This document shows positions 1 to 5,357 of a DNA stretch of 5,677 nucleotides, in pieces (the stretch's first letter is position 1; every line of letters starts with the position of its first letter). The stretch lies in the NCBI GenBank assembly GCA_013698135.1, contig JACCVM010000163.1:1-5677 (forward strand). Direction: 5' to 3'. A program made the translations under genes and the position numbers. The DNA is from Euzebyaceae bacterium (GTDB taxonomy: Bacteria; Actinomycetota; Nitriliruptoria; Euzebyales; Egibacteraceae). The notes beneath the pieces are model-generated. The model worked only from the letters and a program-made list of their open reading frames with translations. It did not search any database and was not told the origin of the DNA.

Positions 1-836
1 AAGTTGGCCGGACGCCCGCCTTCCTGGTTCACCACGTCCAGGGTCGACATCACCAGGCCGGCGCCGTTGCCCATGATCCCGATGTCGCCGTCCAGCTTGA
101 CGTACTGCAAACCGTTTGCCCGAGCACGCGCCTCCAGCGAGTCGCCCTGATCGGCGTCGTCGAGCTCGGCCAGATCAGGGTGGCGGAACAGCGCGTTGTT
201 GTCGATCGACACCTTGGAGTCCAGGGCGATGATGCGGTCGTCGCCCGTGCGAACCAGTGGATTGACCTCGAACAGGGTGGCGTCGGACTCCACAAAGCCG
301 GCGTACAGGCGCACCAGCAGGTCAGCGGCGGCGTCCAGCACGGCGCCGGGCAGACCGGCGCGTTGGATGATGTCGCGGGCGCCGTCGGCGTTCAGCCCTA
401 CGGTCGGGTCGACGTCGGCCTTGACGACCTTCTCGGGGTTGGTGCGGTTGACCTGCTCGATCTCGACCCCGCCCTCGACCGAGGCGATGATCTTGTAGCC
501 CTTGCTGACGCGGTCGTGCAGCACCGACAGGTAGTACTCCTCGCCGATGTCGCTGGCGGGTTCGACGAGGACCTTTCCGACGACGTGGCCCTTGATGTCC
601 AGTCCCAGGATCGCCTCGGCGGCGGCGCGGGCAGCGTCGGGGTCGGCGCAGTACTTGACGCCACCGGCCTTCCCCCGTCCGCCGGTCAGGACCTGGGCTT
701 TGACCATCACCGGCACGCCGGCCTGCTCGGCGAGGCGCTGCGCCTCGTCTGGGGTTGTGGCGACGTCGCCCCGCGGGCTGGTCGGGATGCCCAGCCGGCG
801 AAACAGCTCCTTGCCCTGGTACTCCATCAGATCCAT
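1..836 (-). CDS. sucC: Succinyl-CoA synthetase (ADP-forming) beta subunit, C-terminus cut by window edge
   Basis: This is the beta subunit of succinyl-CoA ligase, the TCA-cycle enzyme that converts succinyl-CoA to succinate with formation of ATP or GTP in the cytoplasm. It works with the alpha subunit SucD, which would be expected just beyond position 1. The visible 278 codons begin MDLMEYQGKELFRRLGIP, typical for the family. The ATP-grasp nucleotide-binding loop GGRGKAGGVK is at residues 52-61, the metal-site region EVNPL at 190-194 with LDSK near 205-208, and the start of the ligase domain (NGAGLVMSTLD) near 257-267. Family members are usually about 375-400 residues, so roughly 100 are missing. 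The ATG at 836 is preceded by a strong AGGAGGA eight bases upstream, which settles the start. The stop of the cobalamin-binding gene lies 42 bases upstream in the same direction, suggesting one operon. Identity is very secure. Confidence 0.97.
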   Translation of the reverse strand, partial: MDLMEYQGKELFRRLGIPTSPRGDVATTPDEAQRLAEQAGVPVMVKAQVLTGGRGKAGGVKYCADPDAARAAAEAILGLDIKGHVVGKVLVEPASDIGEEYYLSVLHDRVSKGYKIIASVEGGVEIEQVNRTNPEKVVKADVDPTVGLNADGARDIIQRAGLPGAVLDAAADLLVRLYAGFVESDATLFEVNPLVRTGDDRIIALDSKVSIDNNALFRHPDLAELDDADQGDSLEARARANGLQYVKLDGDIGIMGNGAGLVMSTLDVVNQEGGRPAN

Positions 837-844
837 CGCACGGG

Positions 845-851
845 TCCTCCT
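845..851 (-). promoter_or_regulatory. Ribosome binding site of sucC
   Basis: AGGAGGA on the minus strand, eight bases before the ATG at 836. It is a near-perfect Shine-Dalgarno sequence and selects that ATG over the in-frame Met codon three residues later. It lies in the 42-base gap after the upstream gene, so sucC can be initiated independently on a shared transcript. Confidence 0.8.
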
Positions 852-878
852 GATCGCTGGTCGGCGCGCACGGCGCCG

Positions 879-1274
879 TCAGTCGCGTGGCGGTACGTGG
901 GCATTGACCCACTCGACGATCTCGGTGGTACGAGCGCCGGGGGTGAAGACCTCGGCGACGCCTTGGCGCTTCAGTTCTTCGATGTCGCCGCGGGGAACGA
1001 TGCCGCCGCCGAAGACGACGATGTCGGCGGCGTCGCGCTCGGCCAGTGCCGCAACCACCTTGGGGAACAGCGTCATGTGGGCACCGGACAGCACCGATAA
1101 GCCGATGGCCTGGACGTCCTCCTGAAGCGCCGCCTCGACGATCTGCTCGGGCGTCTGGTGCAGGCCGCTGTAGACCACCTCGATGCCGCCGTCGCGCAGC
1201 GCCCTGGCCACGATCTTCGCCCCGCGGTCGTGCCCGTCCAACCCGGGCTTGCCGATGAGCACGCGGATGGCCAA
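879..1274 (-). CDS. Free-standing cobalamin-binding subunit of an acyl-CoA mutase (methylmalonyl-CoA or isobutyryl-CoA mutase type)
   Basis: This 131-residue protein is a complete B12-binding domain of the methylmalonyl-CoA mutase family. The base-off/His-on signature D-x-H-x-x-G is present as DGHDRG at residues 13-18, so His15 should coordinate cobalt. It is followed by the SVL of the SxL motif at 60-62 and by GGG at 89-91. The body (GLHQTPEQIVEAALQED, LSGAHMTLFPKVV) closely matches the small subunits that pair with a separate catalytic TIM-barrel subunit, such as IcmB of isobutyryl-CoA mutase. No catalytic partner is in the window, so the substrate cannot be decided; I leave the symbol blank for that reason. 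The start is taken as TTG at 1274 because a GAGGAG lies nine bases upstream and homology starts with IRVLIGKPGLDGHD. The frame is open to 1349 but the extra residues look non-conserved. Its stop is 42 bases before sucC, which fits a role in feeding succinyl-CoA into the TCA cycle. Confidence 0.92.
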   Translation of the reverse strand: MAIRVLIGKPGLDGHDRGAKIVARALRDGGIEVVYSGLHQTPEQIVEAALQEDVQAIGLSVLSGAHMTLFPKVVAALAERDAADIVVFGGGIVPRGDIEELKRQGVAEVFTPGARTTEIVEWVNAHVPPRD

Positions 1275-1283
1275 GGCAGGCGT

Positions 1284-1289
1284 CTCCTC
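1284..1289 (-). promoter_or_regulatory. Ribosome binding site that fixes a TTG start for the cobalamin-binding subunit
   Basis: GAGGAG on the minus strand, nine bases before the TTG at 1274. No ATG or GTG at a better distance precedes the conserved IRVLIGKPG segment, so this site is the main reason for choosing TTG over the in-frame ATG at 1349. Confidence 0.7.
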
Positions 1290-1319
1290 AACAGGGCAGG
1301 GGCAGGCAAGGGTGGAGCG

Positions 1320-1349
1320 AGCATAGCCGCCGCCGCGATTGGTCCCCAA
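1320..1349 (-). promoter_or_regulatory. Candidate promoter for the mutase-subunit/sucC transcript
   Basis: On the minus strand a -10-like TATGCT (1325-1320, fitting the actinobacterial TANNNT pattern) lies 18 bases downstream of TTGGGG (1349-1344), which matches the TTG half of a -35 box. Transcription would start near 1312, giving a leader of about 40 bases that contains the ribosome site at 1284-1289. It lies in the 105-base divergent gap between the cobalamin-binding gene and the membrane-protein gene. The match is moderate and was found by eye. Confidence 0.4.
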
Positions 1350-1350
1350 T
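1338..1350. repeat. 13-base inverted repeat overlapping the candidate -35 box
   Basis: ATTGG-TCC-CCAAT has perfect five-base arms around a three-base centre, in the divergent gap between two genes. It overlaps the proposed -35 element of the minus-strand promoter and lies about 30 bases before the plus-strand start codon. That position would suit an operator acting on one or both genes. Short palindromes of this length also arise by chance, so the regulatory role is inference. Confidence 0.35.
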
Positions 1351-1379
1351 ACTGGCCGGGACGAGGCAGGCTGGGCGCG

Positions 1380-1886
1380 ATGGACGAGCCGGACTTCGGG
1401 CCGCGAGGCTATCTACCCCAGCGAGCCGCAAGGCGTGCCCGCAAGATCGTGCTGCGCGAGCAGATGGGCCGCAGCTGGCTGCTGGCGGCGTTCGGGGCAA
1501 CGGCGCTGGTGGCCGTGGCTGGGCTGGTCTTCGTGTTGGTAGCCGGTCGCGCGCCGGGTGAGCCGTTCTCACTGGCGGGCCTGGTCGACCGCGTGGCCCA
1601 AGGCGATGCGGGGATGGTCGGCAACGCCTTCGTGATCCGAGGAGGAGGATCGGTGCGGGCCTTCGTTCCACCGAAAGGGGAGGTCCAGTGGTGCGCCCAG
1701 ACCGACCGGTTGGAAGCGGCCGACGGGCGGGTGTGGACGGCTGACGGGCGCCTGGTGGGCGGCAGGGGCCGCTCGCTGACGCCGCTGCGCAGCACCGTCT
1801 TCCAAGGCACCCTCTTCGTCGACCACGACACGCCCTTGCCGAGCCCGGCACCCGACGATCGCGGCGCTGTCCCCGGCTGCGGTTAG
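1380..1886 (+). CDS. Small single-pass membrane protein with a possible ligand-less Rieske-like outer domain
   Basis: I do not recognise a named family. The 168-residue protein has a basic N-terminal stretch (RAARRARK, about residues 15-22), then one clear membrane segment at about 33-56 (LLAAFGATALVAVAGLVFVL). An outer domain of about 110 residues follows. With positive charge before the segment, the N-terminus should be cytoplasmic and the C-terminus outside. Residues 80-138 run AFVIRGGGSVRAFVPP, then VQWC, then EAADGRVWTADGRLVGG and PLRSTVFQGTLFVD. This order of strands and turns resembles a Rieske domain, but the CxH and CxxH cluster motifs are absent; only Cys105 and a Cys two residues from the C-terminus remain. 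The ATG at 1380 is preceded by a weak GGCAGG about nine bases upstream. The frame is open further upstream, but that part overlaps the divergent gene and looks non-coding. The gene converges on pcrA. The Rieske resemblance is inference. Confidence 0.72.
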   Translation: MDEPDFGPRGYLPQRAARRARKIVLREQMGRSWLLAAFGATALVAVAGLVFVLVAGRAPGEPFSLAGLVDRVAQGDAGMVGNAFVIRGGGSVRAFVPPKGEVQWCAQTDRLEAADGRVWTADGRLVGGRGRSLTPLRSTVFQGTLFVDHDTPLPSPAPDDRGAVPGCG

Positions 1887-1903
1887 AAGAGCCCGTGGAA
1901 CGC

Positions 1904-1927
1904 GCAGGAGAGCGCTGTTGCTCCTGC
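1904..1927. terminator. Hairpin between convergent genes, candidate bidirectional terminator
   Basis: GCAGGAG (1904-1910) pairs perfectly with CTCCTGC (1921-1927) around a ten-base loop. It lies in the 60-base gap between the stop of the membrane-protein gene (1886) and the stop of pcrA (1947, minus strand), so it follows both genes at a suitable distance. There is no T-run on either side, so it would be a GC-rich hairpin of the kind common in high-GC actinobacteria rather than a classical intrinsic terminator. Confidence 0.5.
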
Positions 1928-1946
1928 CTTGCGGGCCGGGCACGGA

Positions 1947-4900
1947 TCAGGCGCGGATCAGCGGGGCGTAGGCCAGCAACAGCCGCTTTGTCCCATACTG
2001 GTCGAAGCGGATGAGGGCCTCCTCGCTGCCTGGGGTGCCCGTCAACTCGAGGATCTTGCCGGCCCCGAATGTGGGGTGGCGCACGCGATCACCAGGTCCG
2101 AAGGTCTCGTCGGCGTCGACCGCGCCGGGCCGGTACTGCGAGCCGACCCCTACCCTGGCGACGGCCCTGCGGCTGGGCCCGCCCCGGTCGTTGGAGCGCT
2201 GCTCGATCAGCTCCGCCGGCACCTCCTTGAGGAAGCGCGACGGTGGGTTGGCGTTGGTGGCGCCGAACAGCGTGCGGCTCCAGGCCGACGTCAGGTACAG
2301 CCGCTGCTCGGCGCGAGTCATCGCCACGTAGGCCAGGCGGCGCTCCTCTTCCAGCTCGTCGGGATCGCCCAGCGCCCGGTGGTGGGGGAACACCGAGTCC
2401 TCCATCCCCACCACGAACACGACCGGAAACTCCAGGCCTTTGGCGTTGTGCATCGTCATCAGGGTCAGCCGCGAGGTGTCGTCGCTGAGGTTGTCGGCGT
2501 CGCTGACCAACGACACGCGCTCCAAGAACTCGGCGAGGGTGGCGTCCGGCTGCAGGCCGGCGAAGTCCTCGGCGACGCCCGCGAGCTCGCGGACGTTCTC
2601 CACGCGACCCAGCGCCTCGACGGTGCGCTCGGCCTCCAGCTCGGTCAGGTAGCCGCTGCGCTCCCACGCCAGCTGCACGATGTCGCGCAGCTCCGGCTGC
2701 TCCTCGACCACGGTGGTGCGCAGCCCGTCGAGGAGCCGCACGAAGTCCAGCACCGCGCCGGTGGCGCGCGCTGACAGCTGCGGGTTCTCCTCGGCGCGCC
2801 GGCAGGCCTCGAGGAAGCCAACGCCCTCCCGCCCCGCGAACAGGTCCAGCGCCGCCTCGCTCTTCGCGCCGACGCCACGTCGCGGTACGTTCAGGACGCG
2901 CTTGGCGGCGATGTCATCGGCCGGGTTGACCAGCAGCTGCAGGTAGGCCAGCAGATCCTTGACTTCTTTGCGCTCGTAGAAGCGCGTGCCGCCGATCACC
3001 TGATAGGGCAGCCCGAGGCGGATCAGGACCTCCTCCAGCACCCGTGATTGCGCGTTGGTCCGGTAGAACACCGCGATGTCGCCGCGGCGATAGCCGTGCG
3101 GGTCTACCCGATCCCCGCCCCCCGGCGGCATTGACCCGCCGTCCTCGCCCGTCAGGCGGTCGACTTCCTCGGCCACGAAGGCCGCCTCGTCGTGCTCGTT
3201 GTCGGCGGTGTAGCGCGTGACCTTCACGCCATTGCCGGCGTCGGTCCACAGCTGCTTGGGTATCCGCTGCGTGTTGTTGGCGATGACGGCGTTGGCGGCG
3301 TCGAGGATGGTCTGGGTCGACCGGTAGTTGCGGTCCAGGGTGATGCGGCGTGCGTCAGGAAAGTCGCGCTCAAAGTCGAGGATGTTGCGGATATCCGCTC
3401 CACGGAACTTGTAGATGCTGTTGTGCACCAGCATCCCGTCCGCCAGATACGTGTGCGTGGGGTCGACCTCCAGGTCGTAGACGGGTCCCGAATACGGTTT
3501 CTGGCTCACGTCGGTCACCGGGGCTTCTATCAGCCAACCGCCGTCTTCGACGATCACATGCATGCCGGGATGCAGATGCGACAGCGGTGTGAAGTCGAAG
3601 TGCACCTGATCGATCAGGGCGCGCCGTTTGACTTCCAAGCCACCCTCGGACGCGATGGCTCGCACGAAGGTCAGCGCGTCGGAGTACTTGGTCCGCGACA
3701 CCTCGAGCTTGTGCCCGCCCTTACCATTTGGGCGCACGGGGAAGCCGGCCTCTCGAAGTCGCTCGGCGACGTCGACGCGAGTCGAGCACCACTGGATGCG
3801 GTGCATACCGGTCGGTCCGCGTGGATCACCGAACATCAGCAGCGTCACGGTCTGACGACGGCGACCATTTGCGGTGCGGTAGTGCGGAAAGTCTGGGTGC
3901 AGATCCAGGGCCTGCATGAGTTCCTTGGCACGCGTCGCCGTGTCAAGGGCGCCGTAGAGGCGTCGCAGCCGAGGTTCGTCCATCCGCAGATTACGGCCCA
4001 TGCCGTGGAACAACGCCGTCGGAAGGCCGTACTCGGCGGCGTAGTAAGCTTCCCAATACGCCGCCTCTGCCGAGCTGTCGCAGATGCGCAGAACCCACAC
4101 ACGATCCGCGTGTTCCTGGTTGATGCGCACGACATAGCCCGGCTCAGGAGGGCGACCCTTCATCGGGGGCCGGGCGCCCAAGGTGTGACCGATGCGGTAG
4201 CCCCGGTCTTCCCGGTACATCAGGTACACGAAGTGCCGGTCTGGCTGTGGCGGGACACGGGCCAGCACGATGTGGTGGGGCGTCCCCCGGATTGCCCGAC
4301 CGCCGGCTTGAACGACCCACAGGTTGCCGTCGTAGTGTCCCGGCATCACGGCGGTGACCCTGCCGGGGGCGGGCACCGCGCGACCGCAAGTACCGATGAC
4401 TTCATCCCCCTGTTGCACCCGCTCGATCGGGACCGGACCGCTGCGGGTGCTGATCAGGGTCCCTGCGGGCAGGCACTGATCCCCGTCGCCCACGACGGTC
4501 AGGTTGCGGTGGCCCCACGACAGCAGGCGCACCATCTCGTACTGGGCACGGTTGGTGTCCTGCCATTCGTCGACCAGGACCTGCTCGAACTGCTGGCGGT
4601 AGCGCGCCAGGACGTCGTCGAACAGCTCGAAGATCTCGACGGTCTTGACCAGGAGGTCGTCGAAGTCGAAGGCGCTGGCGCGGTGGAGTCGCTCCTGATA
4701 CAGCCGGTAGACGTCGGCGACCTGTTTGTCGTACCAGGTCTCGGCGCGCAGGGCGAAGGTGTCGAAGTCGATGACCTCGTTCTTGGCGTTGGAGATCACC
4801 GCGGCCGCGCCGCGCGGCGTCACCCGCTTGGGGTCGATGCCGAGGTCCTTGATGCACAGGCCGACCAGGCGAGTCGAGTCCGCGGCGTCATAGATGGTGA

Positions 4901-5303
4901 ACGACCGTTCGTAGCCGAGCCGGGGTGCTTCGGCTCGCAGCAGCCGCGCGCAGGCCGAGTGGAAGGTCGACACCCACATGCCGCCCCACGGGCGGGCGCG
5001 GGCAACACCGTGCTCGTCGCGGTCTATCCCCACCAGCCGGTCACCGACGAGCCGGCCCACCCGGTCCTTCATCTGCGAGGCGGCCTTATTGGTGAAGGTG
5101 ATCGCCAGGATCGCGTGCGGGTTCACCCGGCGATGCTGGATCAGATGCGCGATCCGGTGCGTCAGCACCCGGGTCTTGCCCGACCCCGCGCCGGCCACGA
5201 TCAGCAGCGGTCCACCGTCGTGCAGTACCGCCTCACGCTGCTCGGGGTTGAGGCCCTCCAACAGCGCCTGATCGGCGTCGTTGGAGGTGGACAGATCGGT
5301 CAC
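1947..5303 (-). CDS. pcrA: ATP-dependent DNA helicase PcrA/UvrD (superfamily 1A), interrupted in frame by an intein
   Basis: This 3'-5' helicase acts in DNA repair and replication-fork maintenance. The precursor is 1118 residues; removing the intein (277-628) leaves 766, the usual size for actinobacterial PcrA/UvrD1. All SF1A motifs are visible: Walker A GAGSGKT (38-44), TFTNKAA (69-75), TFHS (113-116), DFDDLL (213-218), Walker B VDEWQDT (244-250), motif III split as VGDGDQ / SIYKFRGAD (271-276 and 629-637), LDRNYRS (656-662), MTMHNAKGLEFP (949-960) and RRLAYVAMTRA (988-998). The C-terminal FGPGDRVRHPTFGAGKIL (1068-1085) begins the Tudor-like fold that in this family contacts RNA polymerase. 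The Walker B region has Trp where Tyr or Phe is usual. The start is GTG at 5303, because homology begins LLEGLNPEQREAV near residue 14. No Shine-Dalgarno precedes it, and a TAGACT six bases upstream suggests a leaderless message. Splicing should be required for ATPase activity. Identity is certain. Confidence 0.98.
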   Translation of the reverse strand: MTDLSTSNDADQALLEGLNPEQREAVLHDGGPLLIVAGAGSGKTRVLTHRIAHLIQHRRVNPHAILAITFTNKAASQMKDRVGRLVGDRLVGIDRDEHGVARARPWGGMWVSTFHSACARLLRAEAPRLGYERSFTIYDAADSTRLVGLCIKDLGIDPKRVTPRGAAAVISNAKNEVIDFDTFALRAETWYDKQVADVYRLYQERLHRASAFDFDDLLVKTVEIFELFDDVLARYRQQFEQVLVDEWQDTNRAQYEMVRLLSWGHRNLTVVGDGDQCLPAGTLISTRSGPVPIERVQQGDEVIGTCGRAVPAPGRVTAVMPGHYDGNLWVVQAGGRAIRGTPHHIVLARVPPQPDRHFVYLMYREDRGYRIGHTLGARPPMKGRPPEPGYVVRINQEHADRVWVLRICDSSAEAAYWEAYYAAEYGLPTALFHGMGRNLRMDEPRLRRLYGALDTATRAKELMQALDLHPDFPHYRTANGRRRQTVTLLMFGDPRGPTGMHRIQWCSTRVDVAERLREAGFPVRPNGKGGHKLEVSRTKYSDALTFVRAIASEGGLEVKRRALIDQVHFDFTPLSHLHPGMHVIVEDGGWLIEAPVTDVSQKPYSGPVYDLEVDPTHTYLADGMLVHNSIYKFRGADIRNILDFERDFPDARRITLDRNYRSTQTILDAANAVIANNTQRIPKQLWTDAGNGVKVTRYTADNEHDEAAFVAEEVDRLTGEDGGSMPPGGGDRVDPHGYRRGDIAVFYRTNAQSRVLEEVLIRLGLPYQVIGGTRFYERKEVKDLLAYLQLLVNPADDIAAKRVLNVPRRGVGAKSEAALDLFAGREGVGFLEACRRAEENPQLSARATGAVLDFVRLLDGLRTTVVEEQPELRDIVQLAWERSGYLTELEAERTVEALGRVENVRELAGVAEDFAGLQPDATLAEFLERVSLVSDADNLSDDTSRLTLMTMHNAKGLEFPVVFVVGMEDSVFPHHRALGDPDELEEERRLAYVAMTRAEQRLYLTSAWSRTLFGATNANPPSRFLKEVPAELIEQRSNDRGGPSRRAVARVGVGSQYRPGAVDADETFGPGDRVRHPTFGAGKILELTGTPGSEEALIRFDQYGTKRLLLAYAPLIRA
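3420..4475 (-). mobile_element. Intein within PcrA, 352 residues, inserted in helicase motif III
   Basis: This in-frame protein intron occupies precursor residues 277-628. The N-terminal splicing block starts with Cys277 (CLPAGTLISTRSGPVPIERV) and continues to QQGDEVIG. Block B is GTPHHIVL at 340-347, with Thr341 and His344 as the TxxH pair. Block F is VYDLEVDPTHTYL at 608-620 and block G is LVHN at 625-628, with penultimate His627 and terminal Asn628. The next residue, Ser629, is the first of the C-extein and can act as the second nucleophile. All residues of a class 1 splicing reaction are therefore present. The insertion falls exactly between Gln and Ser of GDGDQ/SIY, a conserved ATPase motif, as is usual for inteins. 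At 352 residues it is larger than a mini-intein, with about 210 residues between the splicing halves (described separately). The reading frame is intact throughout, which supports an active or recently active element. Confidence 0.96.
3609..4253 (-). other. Insert domain of the PcrA intein: putative homing nuclease with a GIY-YIG-like N-terminal part
   Basis: This covers precursor residues 351 to about 565, between the two splicing halves. I see no LAGLIDADG or HNH signature. Residues 358-374 read FVYL, a short turn, then YRIGHT, which mimics the paired strands of GIY-YIG nucleases, nine residues apart from FVY to RIG. Arg393 follows. A helix then reads SSAEAAYWEAYYAAEYGLP (410-428), where Glu418 sits like the conserved metal-binding Glu of that superfamily. 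The second part (about 484-554) alternates strands and helices: TVTLLMF, HRIQWCST, DVAERLREAGFPVR, HKLEVS, YSDALTFVRAIA. This resembles the beta-beta-alpha-beta-beta-alpha half of a LAGLIDADG fold without its motif helix. The region could be an active GIY-YIG-type homing nuclease, a degenerate LAGLIDADG domain, or a DNA-binding remnant. The family assignment is inference from residue pattern only. Confidence 0.45.
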
Positions 5304-5309
5304 ACGGCG

Positions 5310-5315
5310 AGTCTA
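5310..5315 (-). promoter_or_regulatory. Candidate -10 element for a leaderless pcrA transcript
   Basis: TAGACT on the minus strand fits TANNNT and ends six bases before the GTG start of pcrA, the spacing expected when transcription begins at the start codon. There is no purine-rich ribosome site in the 15 bases before the GTG, which agrees with leaderless translation, common in actinobacteria. I see no good -35 box 16-19 bases further up. The element also lies in the 54-base gap shared with the divergent gene. Confidence 0.4.
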
Positions 5316-5348
5316 TCGATGACCTGCGACCCGCTGGCCCCCGGCGGC

Positions 5349-5352
5349 GAGG
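5349..5352 (+). promoter_or_regulatory. Ribosome binding site supporting the ATG at 5358
   Basis: GAGG ends five bases before the ATG at 5358. The in-frame ATG at 5319 has only a weak GGCGAG before it and would begin inside the region that must hold the pcrA promoter, so 5358 is the better start for the divergent gene. Confidence 0.5.
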
Positions 5353-5357
5353 TGACG

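Noticed and set aside
180..1100. Long plus-strand open frame of 306 codons opposite sucC and the cobalamin-binding gene
   Set aside because: It is the antisense shadow of two clearly recognisable genes in high-GC DNA; its product is a low-complexity Gly/Val/Asp-rich sequence with no family features.
1275..1349. N-terminal extension of the cobalamin-binding protein to an ATG at 1349
   Set aside because: The added residues are not family-like, no ribosome site precedes that ATG, and a strong GAGGAG is placed correctly for TTG at 1274.
1158..1379. Upstream extension of the membrane-protein frame
   Set aside because: It would overlap the divergent cobalamin-binding gene and add a non-conserved Gly/Ala-rich stretch; the ATG at 1380 gives a sensible short cytoplasmic tail.
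1929..2774. Plus-strand open frame of 281 codons opposite the end of pcrA
   Set aside because: Antisense to a certain helicase coding region; rich in His, Gln and Arg from complementary codons and without any domain.
3420..4475. Foreign base composition of the intein
   Set aside because: Sampled 60-base lines of the intein are about 60-68% G+C against about 67% in one sampled flanking line; the difference is too small by eye to claim recent transfer.
5319..5357. Alternative ATG at 5319 for the nuclease-like gene
   Set aside because: It is in frame, but its ribosome site is weak and it overlaps the likely pcrA promoter; the ATG at 5358 has GAGG at good spacing. Not fully excluded.
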